This document shows, piece by piece, positions 5,721-10,814 of a stretch of 10,814 bases of DNA (positions are counted from its first letter, which is position 1; every line of letters begins with the position of its first letter). Below the pieces are notes generated by a model. That model was not told the origin of the DNA and made no database searches. It worked only from the letters and a program-made list of their open reading frames with translations. Origin of the DNA: Pseudofrankia asymbiotica (lineage in GTDB: Bacteria > Actinomycetota > Actinomycetes > Frankiales > Frankiaceae); contig NZ_MOMC01000075.1 in assembly GCF_001983105.1 (NCBI RefSeq), forward strand, positions 25,956 through 36,769. Direction: 5' to 3'. The translations under genes were made by a program, and so were the position numbers.

Positions 5721-6383
5721 GTGCCGACCACGCCGCGCTCCGCGTACGCGCACTTCTGCATGCTGGCCAGGACCCTGGAGCGCCTGGGTGATCGCTGGGC
5801 TCTCCTGGTCGTGCGCGACCTGCTGACCGGCCCGAAGCGCTTCACCGACCTGATGGACCGGCTCGGTGGCATCACCCCGCGGACCCTGACGCAGCGCCTA
5901 CGCGATCTCGAGTCGGACGGGCTCGTTCTCGTCGACCGCAAGCCCGGCCGCCGGGAGGTCTGGTACCGCCTCACCCCCGCCGGCGACGACCTCGCGCCCG
6001 CTTTGGAGGAGCTCTCGCTGTGGGGCCTGCGCCATCTCGCCGCGCCTCCCGCGCCCGGCGAGGCGACCCACCCCGAGCACGTGCTGGGCGGCCTGCGCCT
6101 CGTCCTGGACCGCGCGAGGCTCGATGTCGGCCCGGCCAGCTGGGTGTTCCGGACGCTCGACCACGACGACCACTACACGATCAGCGGGCGCGACGGCCGA
6201 TGGACGCTGGACGAGGTCGCGGCCCCGCATCCCGACGTGGAGCTGCTCGGCACCAGGCGAGACCTGGCCGACTACTTCGCCACCTCTCCCGCGGCCCGCA
6301 CGGCTGGCCGACCGGGCGTTCGCCTGCAGGGCAGCGACAAGGAGATCGGCAGATTCCTCGGCGCGATCGCGGCCTTCCCGTAG
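5721..6383 (+). CDS. HxlR family winged-helix regulator with C-terminal SCP2-like domain
   Basis: This 220-residue protein has an HxlR winged helix at about 10-105: FCMLARTLERLGDRWALLVV with the family's conserved N-terminal Cys (C13), the LTGPKRFTDLMDRLGGITPR helix-turn-helix, and the wing RREVWYRLTPAG. That Cys is a redox or electrophile sensor in YodB and HxlR; here this is inferred. Residues about 120-220 form a second domain like SCP2 (VELLGTRRDLADYF, then GVRLQGSDKEIGRFLGAIAAF), seen in other actinobacterial HxlR-type proteins. The start is GTG 5721, with AGGGA about 12 nt upstream. It probably controls itself and the divergent Fe-S/SCP2 gene through the dyad at 5686-5696. The following beta-lactamase fusion is 102 bp downstream on the same strand without an obvious terminator, so co-transcription is possible. 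Confidence 0.88.
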   Translation: MPTTPRSAYAHFCMLARTLERLGDRWALLVVRDLLTGPKRFTDLMDRLGGITPRTLTQRLRDLESDGLVLVDRKPGRREVWYRLTPAGDDLAPALEELSLWGLRHLAAPPAPGEATHPEHVLGGLRLVLDRARLDVGPASWVFRTLDHDDHYTISGRDGRWTLDEVAAPHPDVELLGTRRDLADYFATSPAARTAGRPGVRLQGSDKEIGRFLGAIAAFP

Positions 6384-6434
6384 GACAGCGCGCCTCGCCA
6401 CCCGTCACCGAGACCAGAGCTCACCGTCGCGTGC

Positions 6435-6518
6435 CGATGACCGACCCGACCGATGAGTCACGCGGGCCGTACCGGTCCAACGGGTATGGGCGAGCGCATG
6501 AGCGCGGATGACCTCCAG
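6435..6518 (+). repeat. Direct repeat copy B (leader and start of the beta-lactamase fusion)
   Basis: This partner of 4178-4260 covers the leader and first codons of the gene starting at 6486. The hairpin arms 6464-6469 and 6473-6478 correspond to 4207-4212 and 4215-4220. In both copies exactly 7 nt (AACGGGT) separate hairpin and ATG. The conserved pairing suggests a leader with a translational or transcriptional role, or simply a recent common origin. Confidence 0.85.
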
Positions 6519-8231
6519 ACACGCGTGCAGACCGCGATCGACCGGATGGTGCGGGACGGCACGGAGGTGGGACTGCAGGTGGCCGTCGTGCGGCACGGCC
6601 ACCTGGTCGTCGACGCGGTGGCCGGCCTACGCGACGCCGAGTCGCGGCTCCCGGTCCTGCCGGACACGTTGTTCTACGTGGCCTCCGCCGCCAAGGGGGT
6701 GGCCGCGGCGACAGCGCACGTGCTCGTCGAGCGGGGCGTGCTCACCGACGACCTGCGGATCGCCGACGTCTGGCCCGAGTTCGGCGTCCATGGCAAGCAG
6801 GACGCGACGCTGCGGCACGTGCTGCTGCACACGGTGGGTGTGCCGGCGCCGCCGTATGACACGACCGTCGAGGAGCTGTGCGACTGGGACCACATGTGCG
6901 CCGCGCTCGCCGACGCCCGGCCGTGGTGGGTGCCCGGCACCCGGTTCGGCTACCACGCCCAGACCTTCGGCTTCCTGCTCGGCGAGACTGTCCGGCGCGC
7001 CTCGGGCCGGCCGCTGTCGTGGTGGCTGCGCGAGGCGGTCACGACCCCGCTCGGGATCGAGGACGACGTGCGTTTCGGCGTCCGCGCGGACCTGCTGGGC
7101 CGGGTCGCGCACCAGCACCGACCGCCCGGACCAACGCCGGAGCCGCCCAAGGCTGGCTCGCCGGCCGACCGGGCGGTCCCGCCGGGCATCCGGCCCGACG
7201 CCGGCCTCGCCAACCGCCGCGACGTGCTCACCGCCGACATCATCTCCAGCGGCACCATGACCGCCCGTGGGGCGGCACGCGTCTACGCCGCCCTGCTCGG
7301 CGACGTGGCGGGCCGCGCGGCGACCGGCGCGGCAGGCGGCCTGGTATCGCCGGCGCGCCTGGCCGCCATGGCCGCGCTCACCCACGACGGGCAGGACGAG
7401 GTCATGGGCATGCCCACCACCTGGGCGTTCGGGTTCAGTCCGTACCGCCCGGGCGGTGTCGCCTCGCGGCCCGGATCGACCTTCGGCATGATCGGCTCGA
7501 ACGGTTCGGCGGCGTACGCCGACATCGACTCAGGCGTCGCCGTGGCGGTGACGCGGAACCGGTTCAGCCAGGATCTGTCCGCCGCGGCCGAGATCGACCG
7601 CATCGTGGCCGACGCGTTCCCCAGCTCCGCAAACTCACGGACCTCCGCCGGCCCACGGACCTCCGCCAGCCCGCACGCACCGACCACCGACCACCGACCA
7701 CCGACGATGGGAGCGACGATGGATGACCCGGTGACCGAGCTCGACGAACGGTTCAGCGACCCGGGCGCCCAGCCCACCACCTGGGCCGCGACCCTCGAGA
7801 TCCTCGAGACGGCCCAGCTCAGCTGGATTTCGACCGTGCGGGCCGACGGGCGGCCGCACGTCACGCCGCTGGTCGCGGTATGGCTCGACGGAGCGCTCCA
7901 TTTCTCCACCGGCCCGTCGGAGCAGAAGGCCGTCAACCTCGCCACCAATCCCAATGTCGTGCTGGCCACGGGCAGCGCTAGCTGGGACCAGGGAACCGAC
8001 GTCATGGTGGAAGGTGAGGCGGTCCGCGTCACGGACCGGGAACTCCTGACCCGGCTCGCCGACGCCTGGCGGGCCAGGTGGGACGGCGGCTGGCGGTTCG
8101 ACGTCGCCGACGACGGCTTCCACCACGAGGGCGGCGGCCCGGCGTTCGTCTTCGCGGTCAGGCCGACGAAGATCCTCGCCTTCGGCAAGGGCACCTTCAC
8201 CCACACCCGCCATCTTCCCCAGGCCCGCTGA
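6486..8231 (+). CDS. Serine beta-lactamase-family hydrolase fused to PPOX/F420-type flavoprotein
   Basis: This 581-residue protein begins with a class C beta-lactamase/esterase-like domain (about 5-395). Its nucleophile motif is S67-A-A-K70 in YVASAAKG, followed by HVLLHTVGVP, a Tyr motif YHAQTFGFLLGE (about 156-167) and STFGMIGSNGSAAYADI. There is no signal peptide, so a cytoplasmic esterase or amidase is likelier than antibiotic resistance. A repeat-rich linker (about 395-411) leads to a pyridoxamine-phosphate-oxidase-like split barrel (about 412-581): STVRADGRPHVTPLVAVW, SEQKAVNLATNPNVVL and FGKGTFTHTR. ATG 7719 with GGGAG 5 nt upstream could start this second part independently. ATG 6486 is preferred because repeat copy A keeps it; ATG 6453 and 6498 are alternatives. 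No stop codon separates the two halves. Confidence 0.82.
   Translation: MGERMSADDLQTRVQTAIDRMVRDGTEVGLQVAVVRHGHLVVDAVAGLRDAESRLPVLPDTLFYVASAAKGVAAATAHVLVERGVLTDDLRIADVWPEFGVHGKQDATLRHVLLHTVGVPAPPYDTTVEELCDWDHMCAALADARPWWVPGTRFGYHAQTFGFLLGETVRRASGRPLSWWLREAVTTPLGIEDDVRFGVRADLLGRVAHQHRPPGPTPEPPKAGSPADRAVPPGIRPDAGLANRRDVLTADIISSGTMTARGAARVYAALLGDVAGRAATGAAGGLVSPARLAAMAALTHDGQDEVMGMPTTWAFGFSPYRPGGVASRPGSTFGMIGSNGSAAYADIDSGVAVAVTRNRFSQDLSAAAEIDRIVADAFPSSANSRTSAGPRTSASPHAPTTDHRPPTMGATMDDPVTELDERFSDPGAQPTTWAATLEILETAQLSWISTVRADGRPHVTPLVAVWLDGALHFSTGPSEQKAVNLATNPNVVLATGSASWDQGTDVMVEGEAVRVTDRELLTRLADAWRARWDGGWRFDVADDGFHHEGGGPAFVFAVRPTKILAFGKGTFTHTRHLPQAR
7636..7671 (+). repeat. 18-bp tandem duplication in the fusion linker
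   Basis: Units 7636-7653 and 7654-7671 match at 17 of 18 positions and encode the repeated hexapeptides PRTSAG and PRTSAS. They lie at the junction of the hydrolase and PPOX domains. Confidence 0.8.
7681..7701 (+). repeat. 7-bp tandem repeat (CGACCAC x3) in the fusion linker
   Basis: Three exact heptamer copies are followed by a partial fourth, just before the possible internal start ATG 7719. Because 7 is not a multiple of three, gain or loss of a unit would shift the frame between the two domains, so this tract can switch fusion on or off. Confidence 0.8.
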
Positions 8232-8267
8232 TGACACGGCCATCGAGCGCCGCCGTCACCTGTCGCC

Positions 8268-8310
8268 GCGATCATGCATCGAGCCTCGACCGCCGAGGAC
8301 AGATGATCGC
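8268..8310. terminator. Nested inverted repeats between convergent genes
   Basis: Outer arms GCGATCAT (8268-8275) and ATGATCGC (8303-8310) enclose an inner stem CCTCG (8284-8288) with CGAGG (8294-8298). The element lies between the convergent beta-lactamase fusion (stop 8231) and VOC gene (stop 8379). The interrupted stem makes terminator function tentative. Confidence 0.3.
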
Positions 8311-8378
8311 CGATCGCGTAGGCAACGGGCGTCCGGCGGACCAGCGGGAACCACACCCAACAAGATCCACGGAAAAGG

Positions 8379-8798
8379 CTAGCCGACGCAGAACTCGTTG
8401 CCTTCCGGGTCGGCCAGCACGATGTGATGACCGGGATACTCCCGGAGGCTGGTCGCGCCGGCGGCGGTCAGCCGGCTGGCGGCTTGGGTGATCCGGGCCC
8501 ATCGCTCGTCGGCGCTTCCTGTTCCGGCGACCCGGATGTCGATGTGGAGCCTGTTCTTGGTGGTTTTCGGTTCCGGGACGCGTAGCAGGCTCAGTCGGGG
8601 TCCGTTCCCGGCGGGATCGTGCAGCCAGGCGCCGTCGTCGGGCGTCTCGCCGGAGTCGCCATACTCCCTGAGCCAGTCCTCCCTGGTGGTGAACGGGGCG
8701 GGCGGGGGTTCGTCCTCATATCCAAGCGCCAGCTTCCAGAACGCCGCCAGCCTGGCCGGGTTCGCGCAGTCGAGAGTCAGGTCAATGCTGGCCGCCAT
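8379..8798 (-). CDS. VOC family (glyoxalase-like) protein
   Basis: This 139-residue protein is a single vicinal-oxygen-chelate protein made of two beta-alpha-beta-beta-beta modules. Module one is IDLTLDCANPARLAAFWKLA with WLHDPAGNGPRLSLLRVPE; module two is KNRLHIDIRVAG with HHIVLADPEGNEFCVG. The paired 'DPAGN/DPEGNEF' ends are typical of glyoxalase/bleomycin-resistance-like proteins. The length is normal for a one-domain protein acting as a dimer. The first metal-ligand position (LTLD) is not His, so classic glyoxalase I activity is unlikely; ligand binding or another oxygen-chelate reaction is open. Start ATG 8798 is supported by GAGGAG 6 nt upstream. It stands alone, convergent with the beta-lactamase fusion. 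Confidence 0.88.
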   Translation of the reverse strand: MAASIDLTLDCANPARLAAFWKLALGYEDEPPPAPFTTREDWLREYGDSGETPDDGAWLHDPAGNGPRLSLLRVPEPKTTKNRLHIDIRVAGTGSADERWARITQAASRLTAAGATSLREYPGHHIVLADPEGNEFCVG

Positions 8799-8804
8799 TA
8801 GTTA

Positions 8805-8810
8805 CTCCTC
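8805..8810 (-). promoter_or_regulatory. Ribosome binding site of the VOC gene
   Basis: The minus strand reads GAGGAG, 6 nt before ATG 8798, fixing that start. Confidence 0.75.
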
Positions 8811-8826
8811 GGTGAGATGACGCAAC

Positions 8827-8857
8827 CGTACTCGGCGCGGACGACAACCGGAGTACG
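8827..8857. promoter_or_regulatory. Inverted repeat upstream of the VOC gene
   Basis: CGTACTC (8827-8833) and GAGTACG (8851-8857) are perfect 7-bp reverse complements with a 17-bp spacer, 29 bp upstream of the VOC start. Position and symmetry suit an operator, but no regulator is identifiable. Confidence 0.3.
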
Positions 8858-8995
8858 CGGCGAGTAGCAGCCGTACCACTTCGCCGACAATCTTGTCTTG
8901 TCATGAAGGCGGACCCCGGGCCTCAACGGACGACGGCCCGCCGCGGCCGCGTGATCGAACAGCGAAATCGCGGGCCAGGAACTTCCACCAACTCA

Positions 8996-9034
8996 GCCCG
9001 GCCCGCCGCTCCTGTGGGGAGTGGCGGGCCGGGC
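8996..9034 (-). terminator. Strong 17-bp terminator hairpin of the lipoprotein gene
   Basis: Arms 8996-9012 and 9018-9034 pair over 17 positions with one G-T wobble and a 5-nt loop. The stem is almost entirely G/C and lies 15 bp past the stop of the minus-strand gene at 9050. No T-run follows. Confidence 0.75.
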
Positions 9035-9049
9035 CGGCTGACAGGACGA

Positions 9050-9673
9050 TCAGGATCCGTAGCGGTGGTAGGTCTCCTGGGCCAGGTAACGACCGCCGCC
9101 GCTGGCGTAGGTCTCGTAGCCGTTGGTCGAGATACCGCTGCCGTTCTTCCCGATCGGATAGATGTGGATCGTCTCGGTGAGGTTCTGGAAATAATAGGTC
9201 ACGCTCGCCGAGGTGCCTACGTAGCCCCAGGTGATCTTCTTCGTCGTCCCCCAGTCGGAGTAGCCCTTCCCCAGGCCCAGCCAGGGGTTGGAGACGATCC
9301 GGACCGATCCGGAGTCGAGGCGCTTGCAGTTCGTGAACGAAAGCGTGACGCTCTGGAGGAAGGCGCTCGAGTCGTTGGCGATCCAGACACCCGCATAGCC
9401 GTTGTTGCAGCTCGTCGACCCTCCGCCGGCGAACGCCGCCCCGCCAGCCGCGCCGGGCACCGCCTGCTCGACCGGCTTCGGTGTCGCCGTGGCGGCGGCG
9501 GCAGCCGCTGTATCGATCTTGGGTGCGTCGGACGCCGCGACCGCCGGCGTCGCGGCGTCGCTGGTGCTCGCCGCCTCGGACGAGCAGGCGGCCGTCGCCA
9601 GGCCCAGGGCGAGAGCACTGGCGGCGAGCGCCGTGCCGGTCCGGCGGGCGAGCGGAGCGAGAAGGCGGTTCAT
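9050..9673 (-). CDS. Putative secreted lipoprotein of unknown function
   Basis: This 207-residue protein has an export signal: residues 1-13 are basic (MNRLLAPLARRTG), 14-29 hydrophobic, then ATAAC with C30 as likely lipidation site, followed by a Ser/Ala/Thr linker to about 85. Signal peptidase I cleavage near the same place is the alternative. Residues 86-207 look like a compact beta-rich domain with alternating polar and hydrophobic stretches (SASVTYYFQNLTETIHIYPI), many Gly, Tyr and Trp, and two Cys (C89, C116) that could form a disulfide. I do not recognise the domain. ATG 9673 is chosen because AGGAGAGG lies 5 nt upstream and the signal peptide begins there; the upstream frame extension has no support. 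A strong hairpin follows the stop. Confidence 0.78.
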   Translation of the reverse strand: MNRLLAPLARRTGTALAASALALGLATAACSSEAASTSDAATPAVAASDAPKIDTAAAAAATATPKPVEQAVPGAAGGAAFAGGGSTSCNNGYAGVWIANDSSAFLQSVTLSFTNCKRLDSGSVRIVSNPWLGLGKGYSDWGTTKKITWGYVGTSASVTYYFQNLTETIHIYPIGKNGSGISTNGYETYASGGGRYLAQETYHRYGS

Positions 9674-9837
9674 AATTACCTCTCCTGTCTTGTTCGCGAC
9701 GCTTTCGGCGTCGCGGCGCGGCTGGAGGCCCAGACCCCCGGGTTCTTGGCCGACTACCCAGCCGGCGACGTGTTCGATATTCGCGACTACCGCCGGCCCG
9801 GCGAAAGGGAGTGCATTCCCAGTTGTCCCGGGATCAG

Positions 9838-9855
9838 GTAGGAGCAGGCTCCTAC
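9838..9855. promoter_or_regulatory. 8-bp palindrome upstream of the lipoprotein gene
   Basis: GTAGGAGC-ag-GCTCCTAC is a perfect inverted repeat with a 2-nt centre, 165 bp upstream of the lipoprotein ATG. The tight centre favours a dimeric repressor site over an RNA hairpin. GGGAGTGCATTCCC at 9807-9820 is a second, imperfect dyad nearby. Confidence 0.4.
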
Positions 9856-10236
9856 GACCACCGGGTGTTTCACGTAAAGAGCCAGCCCAGAGACCGTCAA
9901 GGATTCCCCGGAAGGGGTCGACCGGGGACTGTCGGTCGGCCGACATATTCAGCCCACAGCCGCGGAGACCAGAGAAGAGGGTCTACTTCCAGACAAAGAC
10001 AGGAAGAAAAAGATCTTAATCCAGGCAGCCATGCCCGCGACCGCACGCGGGGCCAGTGGCGAAGGGAAACCGCCAGAAGAATATCTGTGCCCCTTCTAGA
10101 TCAACGAAGATCCATTTCGTGACCATGTCGGCCACCCTGTTCTCGATCTTGCCGCGCCGGTCAACCACTGGTGGCGTCGCACTCACGTCAGAAGATCTAC
10201 CGGAGGTACGGATCATCGCCGAGTCCGCCGGGTTGA

Positions 10237-10272
10237 CCGCAGGCGGACGGCCGCAGGCGGACGGCCGCAGGC
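10237..10272. repeat. 14-bp tandem repeat, about 2.6 copies
   Basis: CCGCAGGCGGACGG occurs at 10237-10250 and 10251-10264 exactly, followed by CCGCAGGC at 10265-10272. It lies in non-coding sequence and is a possible variable-number tract. Confidence 0.8.
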
Positions 10273-10318
10273 AGGAGGAGAGGTTCCGCCTGGCCGCGCG
10301 TGCGCTGACGGATGGTGC

Positions 10319-10353
10319 GCCGGCCGGGAATCCGGTGGATGGTCCCGGCCGGC
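10319..10353 (-). terminator. 11-bp perfect hairpin after the phosphodiesterase gene
   Basis: GCCGGCCGGGA (10319-10329) and TCCCGGCCGGC (10343-10353) pair perfectly with a 13-nt loop. It lies 28 bp beyond the stop of the minus-strand gene at 10382, as expected for its terminator. Confidence 0.65.
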
Positions 10354-10381
10354 CGCCATCGCGCTGAAAGACTCGCGGCCG

Positions 10382-10814
10382 TCAGCCGCCCAGGAACGCG
10401 GCGCGGGCGAGGATGCCGACGTCGGTGTTGTCGGTGAACAGGCCGTCGATGCCGGTCCTGAGGAAGGTGACCTGCTCGTCGATGGCCCGGCCGTAGTCGC
10501 TGGCCACCGTGCCGACGCGGTAGTCGGCGGGCAGGAAGCTGTTCTCGGCGCGGAACGTGTACGGGTGCAGAACGAGGCCGGCCTTGTGGGCGTCGGCGAC
10601 GAGCGTGGTCGGGGTTCCGAGGTTCCCGGCCGCGTCCCGCGGGATGATCTGGTTCTTGTCCGGCCCGATGCCGTTCGCGTACGTCGCGATCGTCTTCAGG
10701 CCGGCGGGGGTGATCAGGTCGGCGTACGTGCGCTTGTCGCCGGCGTCGATCAGGTCGAACGGGGCACCGGCGGCGCTGAGGAGCTGCACCGCGCGGGTCC
10801 TCAGGCCGAGCCTG
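10382..10814 (-). CDS. Glycerophosphodiester phosphodiesterase, GlpQ-like (C-terminal part)
   Basis: The enzyme hydrolyses glycerophosphodiesters to glycerol-3-phosphate and an alcohol. The frame runs open across the window edge (reading LGLRTRAVQLLSAAG), so the N-terminal catalytic half is outside; 143 complete codons are visible before TGA 10384-10382. The visible part matches the C-terminal half of a GDPD TIM barrel: TYADLITPAGLKTIATYANG, then GPDKNQIIPRD, LVADAHKAGLVLHPYTFRAE and GIDGLFTDNTDVGI. The HPYTFR and DGLFTDNTD elements are the typical late strands of secreted GlpQ-like enzymes. The GTG at 10789 is internal, not a start. A hairpin terminator follows the stop. Localisation cannot be judged without the N-terminus. 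Confidence 0.87.
   Translation of the reverse strand, partial: RLGLRTRAVQLLSAAGAPFDLIDAGDKRTYADLITPAGLKTIATYANGIGPDKNQIIPRDAAGNLGTPTTLVADAHKAGLVLHPYTFRAENSFLPADYRVGTVASDYGRAIDEQVTFLRTGIDGLFTDNTDVGILARAAFLGG

Larger units (their letters stand above)
9674..10381. other. 708-bp stretch without a supportable gene
   Basis: The stretch separates the lipoprotein gene start from the end of the phosphodiesterase gene. It holds a ribosome binding site at 9679-9686, a palindrome at 9838-9855, an A-rich, lower-GC patch near 9970-10110, a 14-bp tandem repeat at 10237 and a terminator hairpin at 10319. Open frames such as 10056-10367 (+) and 10016-10216 (-) have neutral codon use and no recognisable family. 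A coding-like G/C third-position pattern appears at about 9701-9808 (+) without a start. A small RNA or long leader is possible but not shown. Confidence 0.5.

Noticed and set aside
4178..6518. The direct repeats as insertion-sequence or integrase attachment ends
   Set aside because: No transposase or integrase lies between them, the copies are diverged, and copy B is the native leader of a gene, so a duplication relic fits better.
8903..9841. Plus-strand frame of 312 codons over the lipoprotein gene
   Set aside because: The opposite strand has a signal peptide, ribosome binding site and terminator. This frame crosses the terminator hairpin and is Arg/Gly-rich without motifs.
9674..9946. Upstream extension of the lipoprotein frame
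   Set aside because: It would bury the signal peptide 91 residues inside; AGGAGAGG sits directly before ATG 9673.
10016..10367. Small frames on both strands (10016-10216 and 10056-10367)
   Set aside because: They overlap one another, lack ribosome binding sites, and the plus-strand one runs through the 14-bp tandem repeat and terminator.

Overview
The window is high-GC DNA with strong G/C third-position bias, GTG and TTG start candidates and short GC-rich hairpins in place of U-tract terminators. Together with an XRE-cupin regulator, an HxlR regulator, a PPOX/F420-type flavoprotein and a VOC protein, this points to an actinomycete, perhaps of Frankia or Streptomyces type. The genus cannot be fixed from sequence alone. 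There are no rRNA, tRNA, CRISPR or intact mobile elements. Most of the window is a patchwork of one- and two-gene units, often divergent or convergent.

Layout. 1-105 is the tail of an unidentified CDS. 106-577 has two clear inverted repeats but no convincing gene. 578-1207 (+) is a GNAT acetyltransferase. It converges on an XRE-cupin regulator (1394-2128, -), which is divergent from a large fusion protein (2296-4137, +). That fusion joins a thioredoxin-reductase-like (GliT-like, CPYCHG) domain to a class I SAM methyltransferase, and carries a His-rich repeat insert. A perfect 15-bp inverted repeat separates it from a convergent QueG/reductive-dehalogenase-like 2[4Fe-4S] protein ending in an SCP2-like domain (4317-5666, -). 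That gene is divergent from an HxlR regulator, also with an SCP2-like tail (5721-6383, +). The AT-rich spacer between them holds a palindromic operator candidate. Next come a serine beta-lactamase-family/PPOX fusion (6486-8231, +), a convergent VOC protein (8379-8798, -), a putative lipoprotein (9050-9673, -) followed by a strong terminator hairpin, about 700 bp without a supportable gene (9674-10381), and the 3' part of a GlpQ-like glycerophosphodiester phosphodiesterase (10382 to beyond the window end, -).

How the parts may work together. Two divergent regulator/enzyme pairs stand out. In the first, a cupin-type XRE regulator faces a dithiol-reductase/methyltransferase fusion, which suggests thiol or small-molecule detoxification. 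In the second, an HxlR regulator faces an Fe-S reductase-like enzyme and both end in SCP2-like domains, so regulator and enzyme may recognise the same hydrophobic ligand. The most unusual DNA-level signal is a diverged direct repeat of about 84 bp (4178-4260 and 6435-6518) flanking this second pair. One copy is the leader and start of the beta-lactamase fusion gene. The other is an orphan leader with a decayed start, ending inside the convergent terminator. It looks like the relic of a second copy of that gene. All functional assignments rest on motif recognition by eye; no database search was possible.
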